Positions 55,036 through 64,000 of a DNA stretch of 64,000 nt are shown here, piece after piece. The stretch lies in contig NZ_CANMUW010000005.1 in NCBI RefSeq assembly GCF_947501225.1, positions 62,001 through 126,000 on the forward strand. Reading direction: 5' to 3'. The notes beneath the pieces were generated by a model. It was not told where the DNA came from. It was given only the letters and a program-made list of their open reading frames with translations, and did no database searches. Source of the DNA: an uncultured Shewanella sp. GTDB lineage: Bacteria; Pseudomonadota; Gammaproteobacteria; Enterobacterales; Shewanellaceae. Position 1 is the stretch's first letter. Every line of letters begins with the position of its first letter. Position numbers and translations under genes: made by a program.

Positions 55036-55737
55036 ATGACAACAGAAATTCGTTTCAATCTAAAGGCACAGATAAAGGGGGTGCTGTTCGATCTCGATGG
55101 TACTTTGGTCGACACAGCTCCCGATCTCATCGCCGCCCTTAATATGAGTCTCGCATCGCTCAACCACCCGCTAGTTTCGCTGGAGGAGATGCGCCATGTC
55201 GCATCCGACGGCAGCCTGGCTTTAGCCAGAGCAGCCCTCCCCCATGGAGATGCGTCACTTCACCACGAGGTGCAGCAAGGTTTACTTCAGAGCTATGAAC
55301 AGGTAAACGGCTCTCATTGTCGACTGTTCGACGGTATGGCGGCCCTTCTCGATTATCTCGATCACTGCGGTATTCCATACGGAATTGTCACCAATAAAGC
55401 GGCTAAATATACCCGTCCACTGATTGAGGCCCTGTCGTTGACAGATAGAATGAAAACGGTGATCAGTGGCGATAGCACCCTGTTTTCCAAACCCCATACC
55501 GCGCCTATGCTACTTGCAGCGCAGCAGTTAGATTGCCAGGTCCAAGAGATACTATATCTGGGTGACGCCGAGCGTGATCTTGTCGCTGCCGCTGACAGTG
55601 CCATGCTGGGTGGTGTCGCGTTGTGGGGTTATATAAACGATCCTGCACACACACAGAACTGGCCGGGGGATTTTTCTTTCGAGTCTCCCATTGCAATCAA
55701 ACAACTATTGATTGATGTTGCCTCAGCTAAAACCTGA
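55036..55737 (+). CDS. mupP: HAD phosphatase, MupP-like (N-acetylmuramate 6-phosphate phosphatase)
   Basis: A 233-residue HAD-family phosphatase. The nucleophile motif is LFDLDGTLVDTAPDL, motif II is the Thr in IVTNK, and motif IV is LGDAERDLVAA. Annotation systems usually name it phosphoglycolate phosphatase. I prefer MupP because in Pseudomonas mupP directly follows ubiG, and the segments RLFDGMAALLDYL and NWPGDFSFESPIAIKQLL resemble it. MupP recycles cell-wall MurNAc-6-phosphate. No other recycling genes are in the window, so phosphoglycolate phosphatase remains the alternative. Confidence 0.68.
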   Translation: MTTEIRFNLKAQIKGVLFDLDGTLVDTAPDLIAALNMSLASLNHPLVSLEEMRHVASDGSLALARAALPHGDASLHHEVQQGLLQSYEQVNGSHCRLFDGMAALLDYLDHCGIPYGIVTNKAAKYTRPLIEALSLTDRMKTVISGDSTLFSKPHTAPMLLAAQQLDCQVQEILYLGDAERDLVAAADSAMLGGVALWGYINDPAHTQNWPGDFSFESPIAIKQLLIDVASAKT

Positions 55738-55782
55738 TAATCAATTGCCGCTTCATATAAGCAGTAGCTAAACCTACAGATT

Positions 55783-55852
55783 CAGATCAATAAATTTATT
55801 GAATCCGATCCAAAAGATCGCCAGTCGATCTCTTGGATTATTGATCTGGATC
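55783..55852. promoter_or_regulatory. GATC cluster within an inverted repeat upstream of nrdA
   Basis: Six GATC sites lie within 68 bases (55785, 55807, 55816, 55827, 55843, 55849). The sequence also folds: CAGATCAATAA (55783-55793) plus TCCAAAAGATCG (55809-55820) mirror 55826-55848 at 22 of 23 positions, with a 15-base bulge. Confidence 0.6.
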
Positions 55853-55943
55853 AGTTCGGTTAAAAAACGTGCTCATACCTCCGGGCCCAATATAACGCAG
55901 TCATCAAAGGTTAGCTTTTACTAACACTCTTGTTTACCCTCAG

Positions 55944-55952
55944 GTTATCCAC
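55944..55952 (+). promoter_or_regulatory. consensus DnaA box upstream of nrdA
   Basis: TTATCCACA is a perfect DnaA box, 235 bases before nrdA. E. coli nrdAB is also regulated by DnaA boxes in its upstream region. Confidence 0.7.
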
Positions 55953-56022
55953 AAGATTCCCCCATAATTCATACTTGCAAAATCTTCTCAACCTCACTAT
56001 CTTGTACCTAAGAAATTTAAAA

Positions 56023-56038
56023 ACACCATATATAGTGT
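56023..56038. promoter_or_regulatory. NrdR box of nrdAB
   Basis: ACACCATATATAGTGT fits the NrdR consensus closely. NrdR represses ribonucleotide reductase operons when dATP is high. A second standard box at 31-32 bases spacing is not clear. Confidence 0.8.
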
Positions 56039-56055
56039 GTCAGTAGCAATCAGAG

Positions 56056-56075
56056 ACACAAGTGAGTGCTTGTGT
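56056..56075. promoter_or_regulatory. second inverted repeat downstream of the NrdR box
   Basis: ACACAAG-tgagtg-CTTGTGT is a perfect 7-base inverted repeat, centred 35 bases from the NrdR box. It may be a degenerate second NrdR site or another operator. Confidence 0.45.
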
Positions 56076-56186
56076 GTAGTCATGGAAATTACCGTTTTTC
56101 GGTGTTCAATTTGATTGTTTACAAGGAATCGTAGGGCGTTCAGCACTGAGCGCCTTCATACATATTAAAACCAAGGCCTATCTTTA

Positions 56187-58475
56187 ATGAATAGCAATCT
56201 GAAAGTCACTAAACGTAGTGGCGAGCGTGAAACCATCGATCTCGATAAAATCCATCGTGTTATCACATGGGCTGCCAAAGACCTCAATAATGTATCAGTG
56301 TCTGAAGTGGAGCTTCGCTCTCACCTGCAGTTCTTCGATGGAATCCCCACAGAAGCTATTCATGAAACGATCATTAAAGCCGCTGCCGATCTGATCTCTC
56401 CTGAGTCTCCGGATTATCAGTTCCTTTCTGCTCGTCTGGCTATTTTCCACCTGCGTAAGAAGGCTTTCGGTCAATTTGAGCCCCCTAAGCTTTACGATCA
56501 TGTTGTAAAACTTGTCGAGATGGGCAAGTACGATACCCATATCCTCAATGACTATACCCGGGAAGAACTCGATACTTTAGATGGTTACATCGATCATTGG
56601 CGTGATATGGATTTCTCCTACGCTGCGGTTAAGCAGTTGGAAGGAAAATATCTGGTTCAAAACCGTGTAACCCATGAGATCTATGAGAGTGCACAGTTCC
56701 TCTATATTCTTGTTGCCGCCTGTCTGTTTGCTAAATACCCGAAAGAGACGCGTTTAAGCTACATCAAGAACTTTTACGATGCGGTTTCAACATTCAAGAT
56801 CTCTCTGCCAACGCCAATCATGGCCGGGGTTCGCACACCTACGCGTCAGTTCAGCTCATGTGTACTGATCGAGTGTGGCGATAGTCTGGACTCTATCAAC
56901 GCCACCGCATCATCGATTGTAAAATATGTCAGCCAACGTGCCGGTATAGGTGTCAACGCCGGGCGTATCCGCGCACTGGGTAGCCCAATTCGTGGCGGTG
57001 AAGCATTCCACACCGGTTGCTTACCTTTCTTCAAGTACTTCCAGACTGCGGTAAAGTCATGCTCTCAAGGTGGCGTACGCGGAGGGGCTGCTACCCTCTT
57101 CTACCCGCTTTGGCACCTGGAAGTTGAATCTCTGCTGGTATTGAAAAACAACCGAGGCGTCGAAGATAACCGTATCCGTCACCTCGACTATGGTGTTCAG
57201 CTTAATAAGCTTATGTATCAGCGTCTGATTAAAGGCGGAGTGATCAGCCTGTTCAGTCCATCGGATGTACCCGGCTTATATGATGCCTTCTTCGAAGATC
57301 AGGAGGAGTTCGAGCGTCTGTACCTTAAGTATGAGGCCGATGAAACTATACGAAAGACGCAAGTAAAAGCATCTGAACTGTTTTCACTCATGATGCAGGA
57401 GCGTGCTTCAACAGGGCGAATCTACATCCAGAACGTAGATCACTGTAACACCCACAGCCCATTTGACAGCAAAGTGGCTCCTATCAGACAGTCAAACCTT
57501 TGCCTCGAGATTGCATTACCGACTAAGCCATTGAATAACATCAATGACCCTGACGGTGAAATTGCCCTGTGTACCCTGTCGGCACTGAACTTAGGCGCGA
57601 TAAAAAACCTATCTGAGCTTGAGCCTCTGGCCGATCTGGCCGTTCGTGCACTGGATAACCTGCTCGACTATCAGGATTACCCGATCACAGCTGCACAGAA
57701 ATCTTCGATGAACCGAAGAACCTTAGGTATAGGTGTTATCAACTTCGCTAACTACCTGGCCAAAGAGGGCGTACGTTACTCAGATGGTTCGGCAAACAAC
57801 ATCACCCATAAGACGTTCGAGGCGATACAGTTTTATCTGTTGAAGGCATCGATGAATCTGGCCAAAGAGAGAGGAGCGTGTCCATCGTTCCACGAGACGA
57901 ACTACGCTAAGGGTATCTTGCCTATCGATACCTATAAACGTTCACTGGATCAGATCTGTGATGAACCCCTGCATATGGACTGGGAAACACTACGTCAGGA
58001 TATCGTGCAACACGGGCTACGTAATTCGACGCTCTCGGCGCTCATGCCATCTGAAACCTCTTCTCAGATCTCTAATGCTACCAACGGCATCGAGCCGCCA
58101 CGTGGTTTGATCAGTGTGAAATCGAGTAAAGACGGTCAACTGAAACAGGTCGTACCCGACTTCGAGAAGTACCAATACAGTTACGAGTTGCTCTGGCAGA
58201 TGCCGGGGAATGAAGGTTATCTCCAGCTTGTCGGTTTGATGCAAAAATTTGTCGATCAGGCAATCTCTGCTAACACAAACTATGATCCAAGCCGTTTCGA
58301 AGGCAAAAAGGTACCGATGCAGATCTTACTCAAAGATCTCTTGATCGCCTACAAGATGGGGGTTAAGACGCTCTATTACCATAACACCCGTGATGGTGCG
58401 TCGGATCAGCATGACGATATCGTGAGTGTTGAAAAAGAGGATGAGGGCTGTGAAGGCGGCGCTTGTAAAATTTAA
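56187..58475 (+). CDS. nrdA: ribonucleoside-diphosphate reductase alpha subunit
   Basis: A 762-residue class Ia large subunit that reduces ribonucleoside diphosphates. An N-terminal ATP cone begins KVTKRSGERETIDLDKI. Catalytic cysteines are in QFSSCVLIECGDS, SNLCLEIALP and ALCTLSALNLG. The redox-shuttle pair is the C-terminal CEGGAC. Length agrees with E. coli NrdA (761). NrdR, DnaA and GATC elements lie upstream. nrdB follows after 90 bases. Confidence 0.98.
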   Translation: MNSNLKVTKRSGERETIDLDKIHRVITWAAKDLNNVSVSEVELRSHLQFFDGIPTEAIHETIIKAAADLISPESPDYQFLSARLAIFHLRKKAFGQFEPPKLYDHVVKLVEMGKYDTHILNDYTREELDTLDGYIDHWRDMDFSYAAVKQLEGKYLVQNRVTHEIYESAQFLYILVAACLFAKYPKETRLSYIKNFYDAVSTFKISLPTPIMAGVRTPTRQFSSCVLIECGDSLDSINATASSIVKYVSQRAGIGVNAGRIRALGSPIRGGEAFHTGCLPFFKYFQTAVKSCSQGGVRGGAATLFYPLWHLEVESLLVLKNNRGVEDNRIRHLDYGVQLNKLMYQRLIKGGVISLFSPSDVPGLYDAFFEDQEEFERLYLKYEADETIRKTQVKASELFSLMMQERASTGRIYIQNVDHCNTHSPFDSKVAPIRQSNLCLEIALPTKPLNNINDPDGEIALCTLSALNLGAIKNLSELEPLADLAVRALDNLLDYQDYPITAAQKSSMNRRTLGIGVINFANYLAKEGVRYSDGSANNITHKTFEAIQFYLLKASMNLAKERGACPSFHETNYAKGILPIDTYKRSLDQICDEPLHMDWETLRQDIVQHGLRNSTLSALMPSETSSQISNATNGIEPPRGLISVKSSKDGQLKQVVPDFEKYQYSYELLWQMPGNEGYLQLVGLMQKFVDQAISANTNYDPSRFEGKKVPMQILLKDLLIAYKMGVKTLYYHNTRDGASDQHDDIVSVEKEDEGCEGGACKI

Positions 58476-58530
58476 CATCACTCATTGCGACTCTCTGTTT
58501 TTAGAGACAGAGGGTCTGTTACTAATTAAA

Positions 58531-58549
58531 TAGGGGCAAGCAGCCCCTA
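58531..58549 (+). other. hairpin between nrdA and nrdB
   Basis: TAGGGGC-aagca-GCCCCTA is a perfect 7-base stem ending 16 bases before the nrdB start. It may modulate relative expression or mRNA stability. No T-run follows. Confidence 0.45.
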
Positions 58550-58565
58550 TATTCTGGAAGAAAAC

Positions 58566-59696
58566 ATGGCCTACTCTACTTTTTGTCAAACACCTAACAA
58601 TGCCCGTATGGAACCTATGTTCTTAGGACAATGCGTCAATGTGGCACGTTACGACGTACAAAAATATGAAGTGTTTGAAAAGCTTATTGAAAAGCAGCTT
58701 TCATTTTTCTGGCGCCCTGAAGAGGTGGATGTCAGCAAGGATAAGATTGATTATGCCGCCCTTCCAGAGCATGAAAAGCATATCTTTATCTCAAACCTCA
58801 AGTATCAAACGCTACTTGATTCGATACAGGGACGTTCACCCAACGTTGCGTTTCTGCCATTGGTGTCTCTGCCTGAACTGGAAACCTGGATAGAAACCTG
58901 GTCATTCTCTGAGACGATACACTCACGCTCATATACCCATATTATCCGTAATATCGTTAACGATCCCTCGGTCGTATTCGATGATATTGTAGAAAATAAG
59001 GAGATCCTTAAGCGTGCCAGCGATATTGCAGAGTATTATGATGACCTCATCAAGTTGACTCAGGCTTTTCACCTGCTCGGTGAAGGTACTCATATGGTCG
59101 ATGGCAAGGAGCTACTGGTTACACAGCGTGAGATTAAGAAGTCACTCTATCTGTGTATGATGTCAGTAAACGTGCTCGAAGCGATCCGCTTCTATGTCAG
59201 CTTCGCCTGTTCATTTGCCTTTGCAGAACGTAAGGTGATGGAAGGTAACGCTAAGATCATTCGATTAATTGCACGTGATGAGGCATTACACCTTAACAGT
59301 ACTCAGCACATCATCAAGTTGATGCAAGCCGGTGTCGATGACCCTGAGATGGGAGAGATTGCCAAAGAGTGTGAACAGGAGGCTTACGATCTGTTCGTTA
59401 AGGCTGCCGAACAGGAGAAGGAGTGGGCCCAATACCTGTTCAAGGATGGGTCAATGATTGGTCTCAATGAACAGATCTTATGTCAGTATGTTGAATACAT
59501 TACTAATGAACGTATGAAGTCTGTCAACCTTAAGACGCCATATTCAGATATCACTAACCCACTTCCATGGATGAAGAACTGGTTAGAGAGTGATGCGGTT
59601 CAGGTTGCCCCTCAAGAGGTCGAGGTATCCTCTTACCTGGTAGGCCAGATCGATGCTTCTATCGATGAGAGTGAGTTCGAAGATTTTGACCTTTAA
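58566..59696 (+). CDS. nrdB: ribonucleoside-diphosphate reductase beta subunit
   Basis: A 376-residue class Ia small subunit carrying the diiron-tyrosyl radical. The radical Tyr123 (counting Met; E. coli Tyr122) is in [15 protein letters not shown]. Iron ligands are visible in the same helix region and at [15 protein letters not shown]. The C-terminal SEFEDFDL tail is the docking peptide for NrdA. GGAAG precedes the ATG. Length equals E. coli NrdB. Confidence 0.98.
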   Translation: MAYSTFCQTPNNARMEPMFLGQCVNVARYDVQKYEVFEKLIEKQLSFFWRPEEVDVSKDKIDYAALPEHEKHIFISNLKYQTLLDSIQGRSPNVAFLPLVSLPELETWIETWSFSETIHSRSYTHIIRNIVNDPSVVFDDIVENKEILKRASDIAEYYDDLIKLTQAFHLLGEGTHMVDGKELLVTQREIKKSLYLCMMSVNVLEAIRFYVSFACSFAFAERKVMEGNAKIIRLIARDEALHLNSTQHIIKLMQAGVDDPEMGEIAKECEQEAYDLFVKAAEQEKEWAQYLFKDGSMIGLNEQILCQYVEYITNERMKSVNLKTPYSDITNPLPWMKNWLESDAVQVAPQEVEVSSYLVGQIDASIDESEFEDFDL

Positions 59697-60030
59697 CCCT
59701 ATCTTCAAGAAGGCGCCCATCGTCAGCCTCCAAGGCCAGCCGGTGCTGCTGTTCAATCAGCAGCACACCAGCTTATTGTTGGCCCTCGAGCAGAAGCGAA
59801 TCAAGGTATTTTCCGAGTGCCGAAACGGCTACTGTGGTGCCTGTAAAACCAGGATAAACAGCGGCAGTGTGTCCTATCACACCGAGCCGCTGGTCTCCCT
59901 GGATGCCGATGAGTGTCTGCCCTGCTGCTGCACTCCCGACGGAGATCTCGACCTGGATCTATCTTCCGATGGTGCACAGGTCGTTATCTCTGTGCCTAAT
60001 GCTGAGAGTACTAAAACGGCTAATCTATAG
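59686..60030 (+). CDS. yfaE: 2Fe-2S ferredoxin for NrdB maintenance
   Basis: A small plant-type ferredoxin with cysteines at [13 protein letters not shown] and CLPCCC, as in YfaE, which reduces the NrdB diiron centre. It overlaps the end of nrdB, giving coupling. The start is uncertain: TTG at 59686 (114 residues) puts about 13 residues before [16 protein letters not shown], while ATG codons at 59653 and 59665 extend it further into nrdB. No codon has a strong Shine-Dalgarno. The C-terminus is longer than in E. coli YfaE (84 residues). Confidence 0.85.
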   Translation: MTFNPIFKKAPIVSLQGQPVLLFNQQHTSLLLALEQKRIKVFSECRNGYCGACKTRINSGSVSYHTEPLVSLDADECLPCCCTPDGDLDLDLSSDGAQVVISVPNAESTKTANL

Positions 60031-60061
60031 ACTCAAGCTTTTCCCCCTCCAGCCATGCTTT

Positions 60062-60086
60062 GAGCTATCCACCTCGTGGGTAGCTC
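60062..60086 (+). terminator. terminator of nrdAB-yfaE
   Basis: GAGCTATCCAC-ctc-GTGGGTAGCTC is an 11-base stem with one T-G wobble, 32 bases after the yfaE stop. The tail TTCCTC is only weakly T-rich. Confidence 0.6.
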
Positions 60087-60244
60087 TTCCTCGAAATATC
60101 GTGTCTATAACGCTATTTAGCACTATAAACAACGATATATAACAATTAGTGGATCCAGCTCTCGCTTTAATCTGCTTTAGCGCTTCTATCGCTATCTGGC
60201 ATGTTTTTTGATGTTTCAGATCAACTCCAGTACCGGTCTTTCAC

Positions 60245-60264
60245 GGCGTTGCATTCACAACGCC
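60245..60264 (+). other. hairpin upstream of the chemoreceptor gene
   Basis: GGCGTTG-cattca-CAACGCC is a perfect 7-base stem, 56 bases before the receptor start. No sigma-28 promoter (TAAA-N15-GCCGATAA) is evident in the gap. Confidence 0.4.
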
Positions 60265-60319
60265 TTGTCCTTAAGGCTGTTTTCTCACACATAAGTACTA
60301 CTATAAGGTCTGACACAAG

Positions 60320-61963
60320 TTGAAAACTGAATACAGAAAAAATGGCTCCATTAAACGCCTCTTGATCACCACTTTCGCTGCATTGGTCTTCATTTTTTGT
60401 CTCGGATTGATACTGATAGGTTACAACATAGCAAATGTATCCTCACAGATAGACTCACTGGAACATGAATATGTTTCCAGCAATCTGGCGGCTCAACTGC
60501 TTCAATCCAGCTCCGGCCTTAGAAGAGAACAGATAGGGTATAGTTTACGTCGGGTATTGGGCACCAAGATGAGCCCGGATTCGATAAAATATATTGAGCG
60601 GGAATCGCTCACGCTCAATGAGACCTTCATAAAGCTGCAGAAAGTTGCCGACCATCGCACACAGCAACAACTAGAACGATTACGGCAACCCGTTACCGAG
60701 TTCAAGCGGCTGCATGAGAAGTTCCTCGTAATGGACAGAAATAGCGCCCCTCAACAAACAGCTAGAATGCTTACCTCAACCGAATCATGGAAAATTTATG
60801 ATCGGATAGAAAGAGGTATTCAGACACTGGTACAGCAACAATCTGAACGCGTCGTACAGTCGAAACGGTCCAGCGCTGCCGCTATCGATAACTTGAAAGT
60901 CAGCCTTATCATCATCGCCCTCTTCTTCCTCTCAGTCATCATATTTGCAGGAATTATTCTCATACGCAGGATTTTAGGGCCGCTAAGGGCGACCACAGAC
61001 GTATTAACTGAGATCTCTGATGGAAATTTGGCCGTAGTAATTGAACGAAAGCAATTTAACAGCAGTGAGTACAGTGCATTAGCCGATGTACTGGGCTCTA
61101 CACGAGATAAGCTGCAACAGATGATCACCCAGATAGGTAGCTCGTCGGTACAACTGGGAACCGCCGTAGAAGATCTTGGCAAGGTTGCAGGGGATTCTGC
61201 CACCGGGATGGAGCAGCAACGCAATGAGGTGACTCAGGTTGCAACGGCCATGAACGAACTGCAATCCTCTATCGCCGAGATCTCCCGCAATACGAGTCAG
61301 ACCGCCGAGTATGCCAATAATGCGGTACAGGCAACTTCAAAGGGACAGAGCGTGGTCGCCTCTACGCTGCAGGCTATCGATGAGTCATCACAGGAGATTT
61401 CAAGGGTCAACGGTGTAATCCGGCAGCTACAGAAAGATACCGACGCCATTGCCGTGATCCTTGATGTCATCGCTAACATTACCGAACAGACCAACCTGCT
61501 GGCGCTCAATGCGGCTATCGAGGCGGCGCGAGCCGGTGAGCAGGGGCGTGGTTTTGCCGTCGTGGCTGATGAGGTACGAGTTCTTGCCCAGCGCACACAG
61601 AGCTCCGCCCGGGAAATTAAAGACACCATAGAAATACTACAACAAAGAGCAAAACAGGCGGTCGAGTCGATGCAAACGAGCCAGGGGAAGATGGGTACAA
61701 GTTTAACCACCGCTGATCAAGCTCATCTTGCTATGGAGCTCATCAGTGAAGCCATCGCCAACATCAATGACATCGCAATTCAGGTTGCCAGTGCTACAGA
61801 GCAGCAAAGTGCCGTCACGGAGGAGCTCAACTGCAATATCACCAATATCAGCGACGCGAGTCAGCGGGTATCGGACGGTTCTCAGCTTGTCTCCCGTTCG
61901 AGTCATGAGCTAAGCCAGCTGGCAGGAGATCTGGAGGGGATGATCCGTCAGTTCAAGCTTTGA
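60320..61963 (+). CDS. methyl-accepting chemotaxis protein
   Basis: A 547-residue transmembrane chemoreceptor. Helix 1 is at about residues 15-35, a four-helix-bundle periplasmic sensor spans about 36-190, helix 2 is at about 193-216, then HAMP and the signalling coiled coil. The tip has [20 protein letters not shown] and [19 protein letters not shown] methylation-type Glu/Gln pattern flanks it. There is no C-terminal NWETF pentapeptide. The start is TTG at 60320: an in-frame TGA lies at 60311-60313, so no upstream start exists. AAGGT is ten bases before it. The ligand is unknown. Confidence 0.93.
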   Translation: MKTEYRKNGSIKRLLITTFAALVFIFCLGLILIGYNIANVSSQIDSLEHEYVSSNLAAQLLQSSSGLRREQIGYSLRRVLGTKMSPDSIKYIERESLTLNETFIKLQKVADHRTQQQLERLRQPVTEFKRLHEKFLVMDRNSAPQQTARMLTSTESWKIYDRIERGIQTLVQQQSERVVQSKRSSAAAIDNLKVSLIIIALFFLSVIIFAGIILIRRILGPLRATTDVLTEISDGNLAVVIERKQFNSSEYSALADVLGSTRDKLQQMITQIGSSSVQLGTAVEDLGKVAGDSATGMEQQRNEVTQVATAMNELQSSIAEISRNTSQTAEYANNAVQATSKGQSVVASTLQAIDESSQEISRVNGVIRQLQKDTDAIAVILDVIANITEQTNLLALNAAIEAARAGEQGRGFAVVADEVRVLAQRTQSSAREIKDTIEILQQRAKQAVESMQTSQGKMGTSLTTADQAHLAMELISEAIANINDIAIQVASATEQQSAVTEELNCNITNISDASQRVSDGSQLVSRSSHELSQLAGDLEGMIRQFKL

Positions 61964-61980
61964 CAAGCCTATAAAACGGT

Positions 61981-62019
61981 AAGCCTGAATAGCGCACACA
62001 GGAGAGACTATTCAGGCTT
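61981..62019. terminator. bidirectional terminator between chemoreceptor and fadH
   Basis: AAGCCTGAATAG (61981-61992) mirrors CTATTCAGGCTT (62008-62019) perfectly over a 15-base loop. The T-run is weak on both strands. Confidence 0.6.
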
Positions 62020-62046
62020 GCTGACAACGGCTTTATTTCTCCGGAG

Positions 62047-64000
62047 TTAAAGACGGATCGCCAGTTCAGCACCCTGTCTGATGGCCCGTTTGGCATCCAG
62101 CTCAGCGGCAACATCGACCCCACCGATAAGGTGTAGCGGTAACCCGGTAGACTTCATCTCATCCAGCAGCACTCTGTTTGACTCCTGCCCCGCACAGAGT
62201 ACGACATTATCCACGGCGAGGGTCTCTTGCTTATCACCCACTGTAATATGTAAGCCACTGTCGTCAAAGCTTTGATAACTTACCCCGGTACGTGTCTTTA
62301 CCTGGTGCATCTTCAACACCAATCGGTGGATCCAACCCGTAGTCTTACCCAGCCCTTTACCAATCTTGCTTGTTTTACGTTGTAACAGGTAAATGTTGCG
62401 ATCCATATGCTCGGTCTGAGGCTCGGTTAATCCTCCCCTGTGTGCATAGCCCTTGTCTATGCCCCACTGCTTCAACCATTTTTCAGGTTGAAGAGTGGTT
62501 GATTCGGGTTCACACAGATAATGGGCCATATCGAACCCGATCCCACCGGCGCCGATAAGCGCAACATTTTTGCCTAATTCGACTTCACCATTGAGTACCT
62601 GTTGATAATCGACGACTCTGGGGTCGTCGAAGCCAGGCAGGTCTATCTTCCTCGGGACCACACCTGAAGCGATGACGACCTCATCGAAGTGTTCATCCCT
62701 GACCACCGAAGCGTCCAGCCTGGTGTTGAGCCTTAACTCGACCTTGTGCAACTTCATCTGTTCATTGAAGTATCTGATGGTTTCGTTGAACTCCTCTTTA
62801 CCCGGAATTTTACGGGCAAGATTAAACTGACCACCGACTTCAGATTTTGCTTCAAACAAAACGACCTCATGACCACGAGACGCTGCATAGATAGAGAAAG
62901 CCATCCCGGCAGGGCCGGCTCCCATCACCGCAATTCGTTTCCTGTTTGTGGTCGGTAAAAAGTTAAGCTCTGTTTCATAGCAAGCCCTCGGATTAACCAG
63001 ACAAGTGGCACGCTTCAAGGAGAAGGTATGATCCAGGCATGCCTGATTACACCCGATACAGGTATTGATTAGCTCGGGAGTGTCTGCCGCAGCCTTGTTC
63101 ACAAAATCGGCATCAGCCAGGAAAGGGCGCGCCATGGACACCATATCTGCCTGACCCGATGAGAGGATATGCTCGGCGATCTCAGGCGTGTTGATTCGGT
63201 TTGTGGCCACCAGTGGCACAGAAACCTCTTTTTGCAATCGCTCAGTCACCCATGCAAAACCACCGCGGGGAACGCTGGTCGCTATGGTGGGTACCCTTGC
63301 CTCATGCCAGCCAATTCCGGTATTAATGATGGTAACACCGGCTTGTTCGAGCCATTTTGCCAGTGAAACAACCTCTTCCCAACTGGAACCATTGTCGACC
63401 AGATCCAACATAGAGAGCCTGAAGATGATGATAAAATCGTTACCGACTTTTTTACGGATAGCCCGTACGATCTCAAGGGGAAAACGCACTCGATTTTCGA
63501 AACTTCCTCCCCACTCATCGCTTCTGATGTTGGTACGGCTACTGATAAATTGGTTAATCAGATAACCTTCGCTGCCCATCACCTCGACACCATCATAACC
63601 GGCTTTTTTAGCCAAGGATGCACTCGTTGCATAGTCCTTAACGGTACATTTTACCTGTCTGGAAGACATCGCCGATGGCGTGAATGGGGTAATAGGCGAT
63701 TTAATTTTGCTGGGTGCCTGAGAGAATGGATGGTAACCATATCGGCCCGCATGCAACAACTGCATGCATATCTTGCCACCTGCTTCATGAACGGCTTTTG
63801 TCACAAGTTGATGTTTGCCAACCTGCCAGGGAAAACTCAATTGGCAGGCATTGGGTGCTAAACGCCCCCGCAGATTGGGGGAAATGCCACCGGTAACGAT
63901 TAAACCGACTCCCCCCAGCGCGCGCTCCCTATAAAAAGCTGCCAGTTTCTCAAACCCGCCCTTCTCCTCTTCGAGTCCGGTATGCATCGAGCCCATGAGT
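62047..64000 (-). CDS. fadH: 2,4-dienoyl-CoA reductase (N-terminus beyond the window)
   Basis: An NADPH-dependent FMN/FAD/4Fe-4S enzyme that removes double bonds of unsaturated fatty acyl-CoA for beta-oxidation. The visible part covers 649 residues and begins at MGSMHTG, which corresponds to about residue 23 of E. coli FadH; the frame stays open to the window edge, so about 20 residues are missing. It has the TIM-barrel catalytic segment DGVEVMGSEGYLINQF, the cluster CIGCNQACLDHTF..C..C, FAD-binding AVMGAGPAGMAFSI and NADPH-binding VALIGAGGIGFDMAHYL. The gene is monocistronic as far as can be seen. Confidence 0.95.
   Translation of the reverse strand, partial: LMGSMHTGLEEEKGGFEKLAAFYRERALGGVGLIVTGGISPNLRGRLAPNACQLSFPWQVGKHQLVTKAVHEAGGKICMQLLHAGRYGYHPFSQAPSKIKSPITPFTPSAMSSRQVKCTVKDYATSASLAKKAGYDGVEVMGSEGYLINQFISSRTNIRSDEWGGSFENRVRFPLEIVRAIRKKVGNDFIIIFRLSMLDLVDNGSSWEEVVSLAKWLEQAGVTIINTGIGWHEARVPTIATSVPRGGFAWVTERLQKEVSVPLVATNRINTPEIAEHILSSGQADMVSMARPFLADADFVNKAAADTPELINTCIGCNQACLDHTFSLKRATCLVNPRACYETELNFLPTTNRKRIAVMGAGPAGMAFSIYAASRGHEVVLFEAKSEVGGQFNLARKIPGKEEFNETIRYFNEQMKLHKVELRLNTRLDASVVRDEHFDEVVIASGVVPRKIDLPGFDDPRVVDYQQVLNGEVELGKNVALIGAGGIGFDMAHYLCEPESTTLQPEKWLKQWGIDKGYAHRGGLTEPQTEHMDRNIYLLQRKTSKIGKGLGKTTGWIHRLVLKMHQVKTRTGVSYQSFDDSGLHITVGDKQETLAVDNVVLCAGQESNRVLLDEMKSTGLPLHLIGGVDVAAELDAKRAIRQGAELAIRL

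Noticed and set aside
1..64000. tRNA, rRNA, CRISPR array, prophage or insertion sequence
   Set aside because: None was recognised by eye; no tandem spaced repeats, transposase or integrase motifs were found.

Overview
This window looks like chromosome of a marine gammaproteobacterium of the Shewanella type. The inference rests on gene order: pyrF-lapB-lapA-ihfB-rpsA-cmk-aroA, an aromatic aminotransferase, serC, gyrA, ubiG, a MupP-like phosphatase, then nrdA-nrdB-yfaE follow the order I know from Shewanella. The protein sequences are also close to gammaproteobacterial versions. I saw no rRNA, tRNA, CRISPR array, prophage or insertion sequence.

Left part (1-15.8 kb), mostly accessory metabolism. 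It starts with a periplasmic PQQ-type sugar dehydrogenase and a small EF-hand protein. A standalone HNH nuclease, a SAM methyltransferase and a membrane-anchored alpha/beta hydrolase follow. Next is a two-gene operon: a GltD-like flavoprotein with an extra ferredoxin domain, then pyruvate:ferredoxin/flavodoxin oxidoreductase (nifJ). After it come a HExxH metallopeptidase and a three-gene envelope operon (MMPL/RND transporter, LolA-like protein, beta-barrel protein).

Centre-left (16-25.5 kb), the most interesting block. It holds a PepSY membrane protein, a PepSY-NqrF fusion (2Fe-2S, FAD and NADH modules), a porin, an FMN-binding lipoprotein with two flavinylation-type motifs, the flavin transferase ApbE, and a TtrS/TtrR-like two-component system with a periplasmic PhnD-type sensor. 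I read this as an inducible pathway carrying electrons from cytoplasmic NADH to a covalently flavinylated lipoprotein outside the inner membrane. A palindrome, TGCGG-AAAA-CCGCA, lies between the lipoprotein and apbE. A degenerate copy precedes the sensor gene.

Middle (26-40.7 kb). A three-gene RND multidrug efflux operon (outer-membrane factor, pump, membrane-fusion lipoprotein) is followed by a DTW-domain tRNA modification enzyme, an EmrD-like exporter, pssA, a 57-residue two-helix membrane protein, dacB (PBP4) and a long-chain-type acyl-CoA dehydrogenase with a PsrA-like operator.

Right part (40.9-64 kb), housekeeping. It covers yaiL, pyrF, LapAB (control of LPS synthesis), IHF-beta, ribosomal protein S1, CMP kinase, aroA, aminotransferase, serC, gyrA, ubiG, the phosphatase, class Ia ribonucleotide reductase with its ferredoxin, a chemoreceptor, and fadH running off the right edge. 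The nrdA upstream region carries a consensus DnaA box, a NrdR box and a tight GATC cluster inside an inverted repeat. Several start codons were moved from the longest frame to one with a Shine-Dalgarno sequence, including nifJ, the GltD-like gene, lapA, ihfB, cmk, serC and gyrA.
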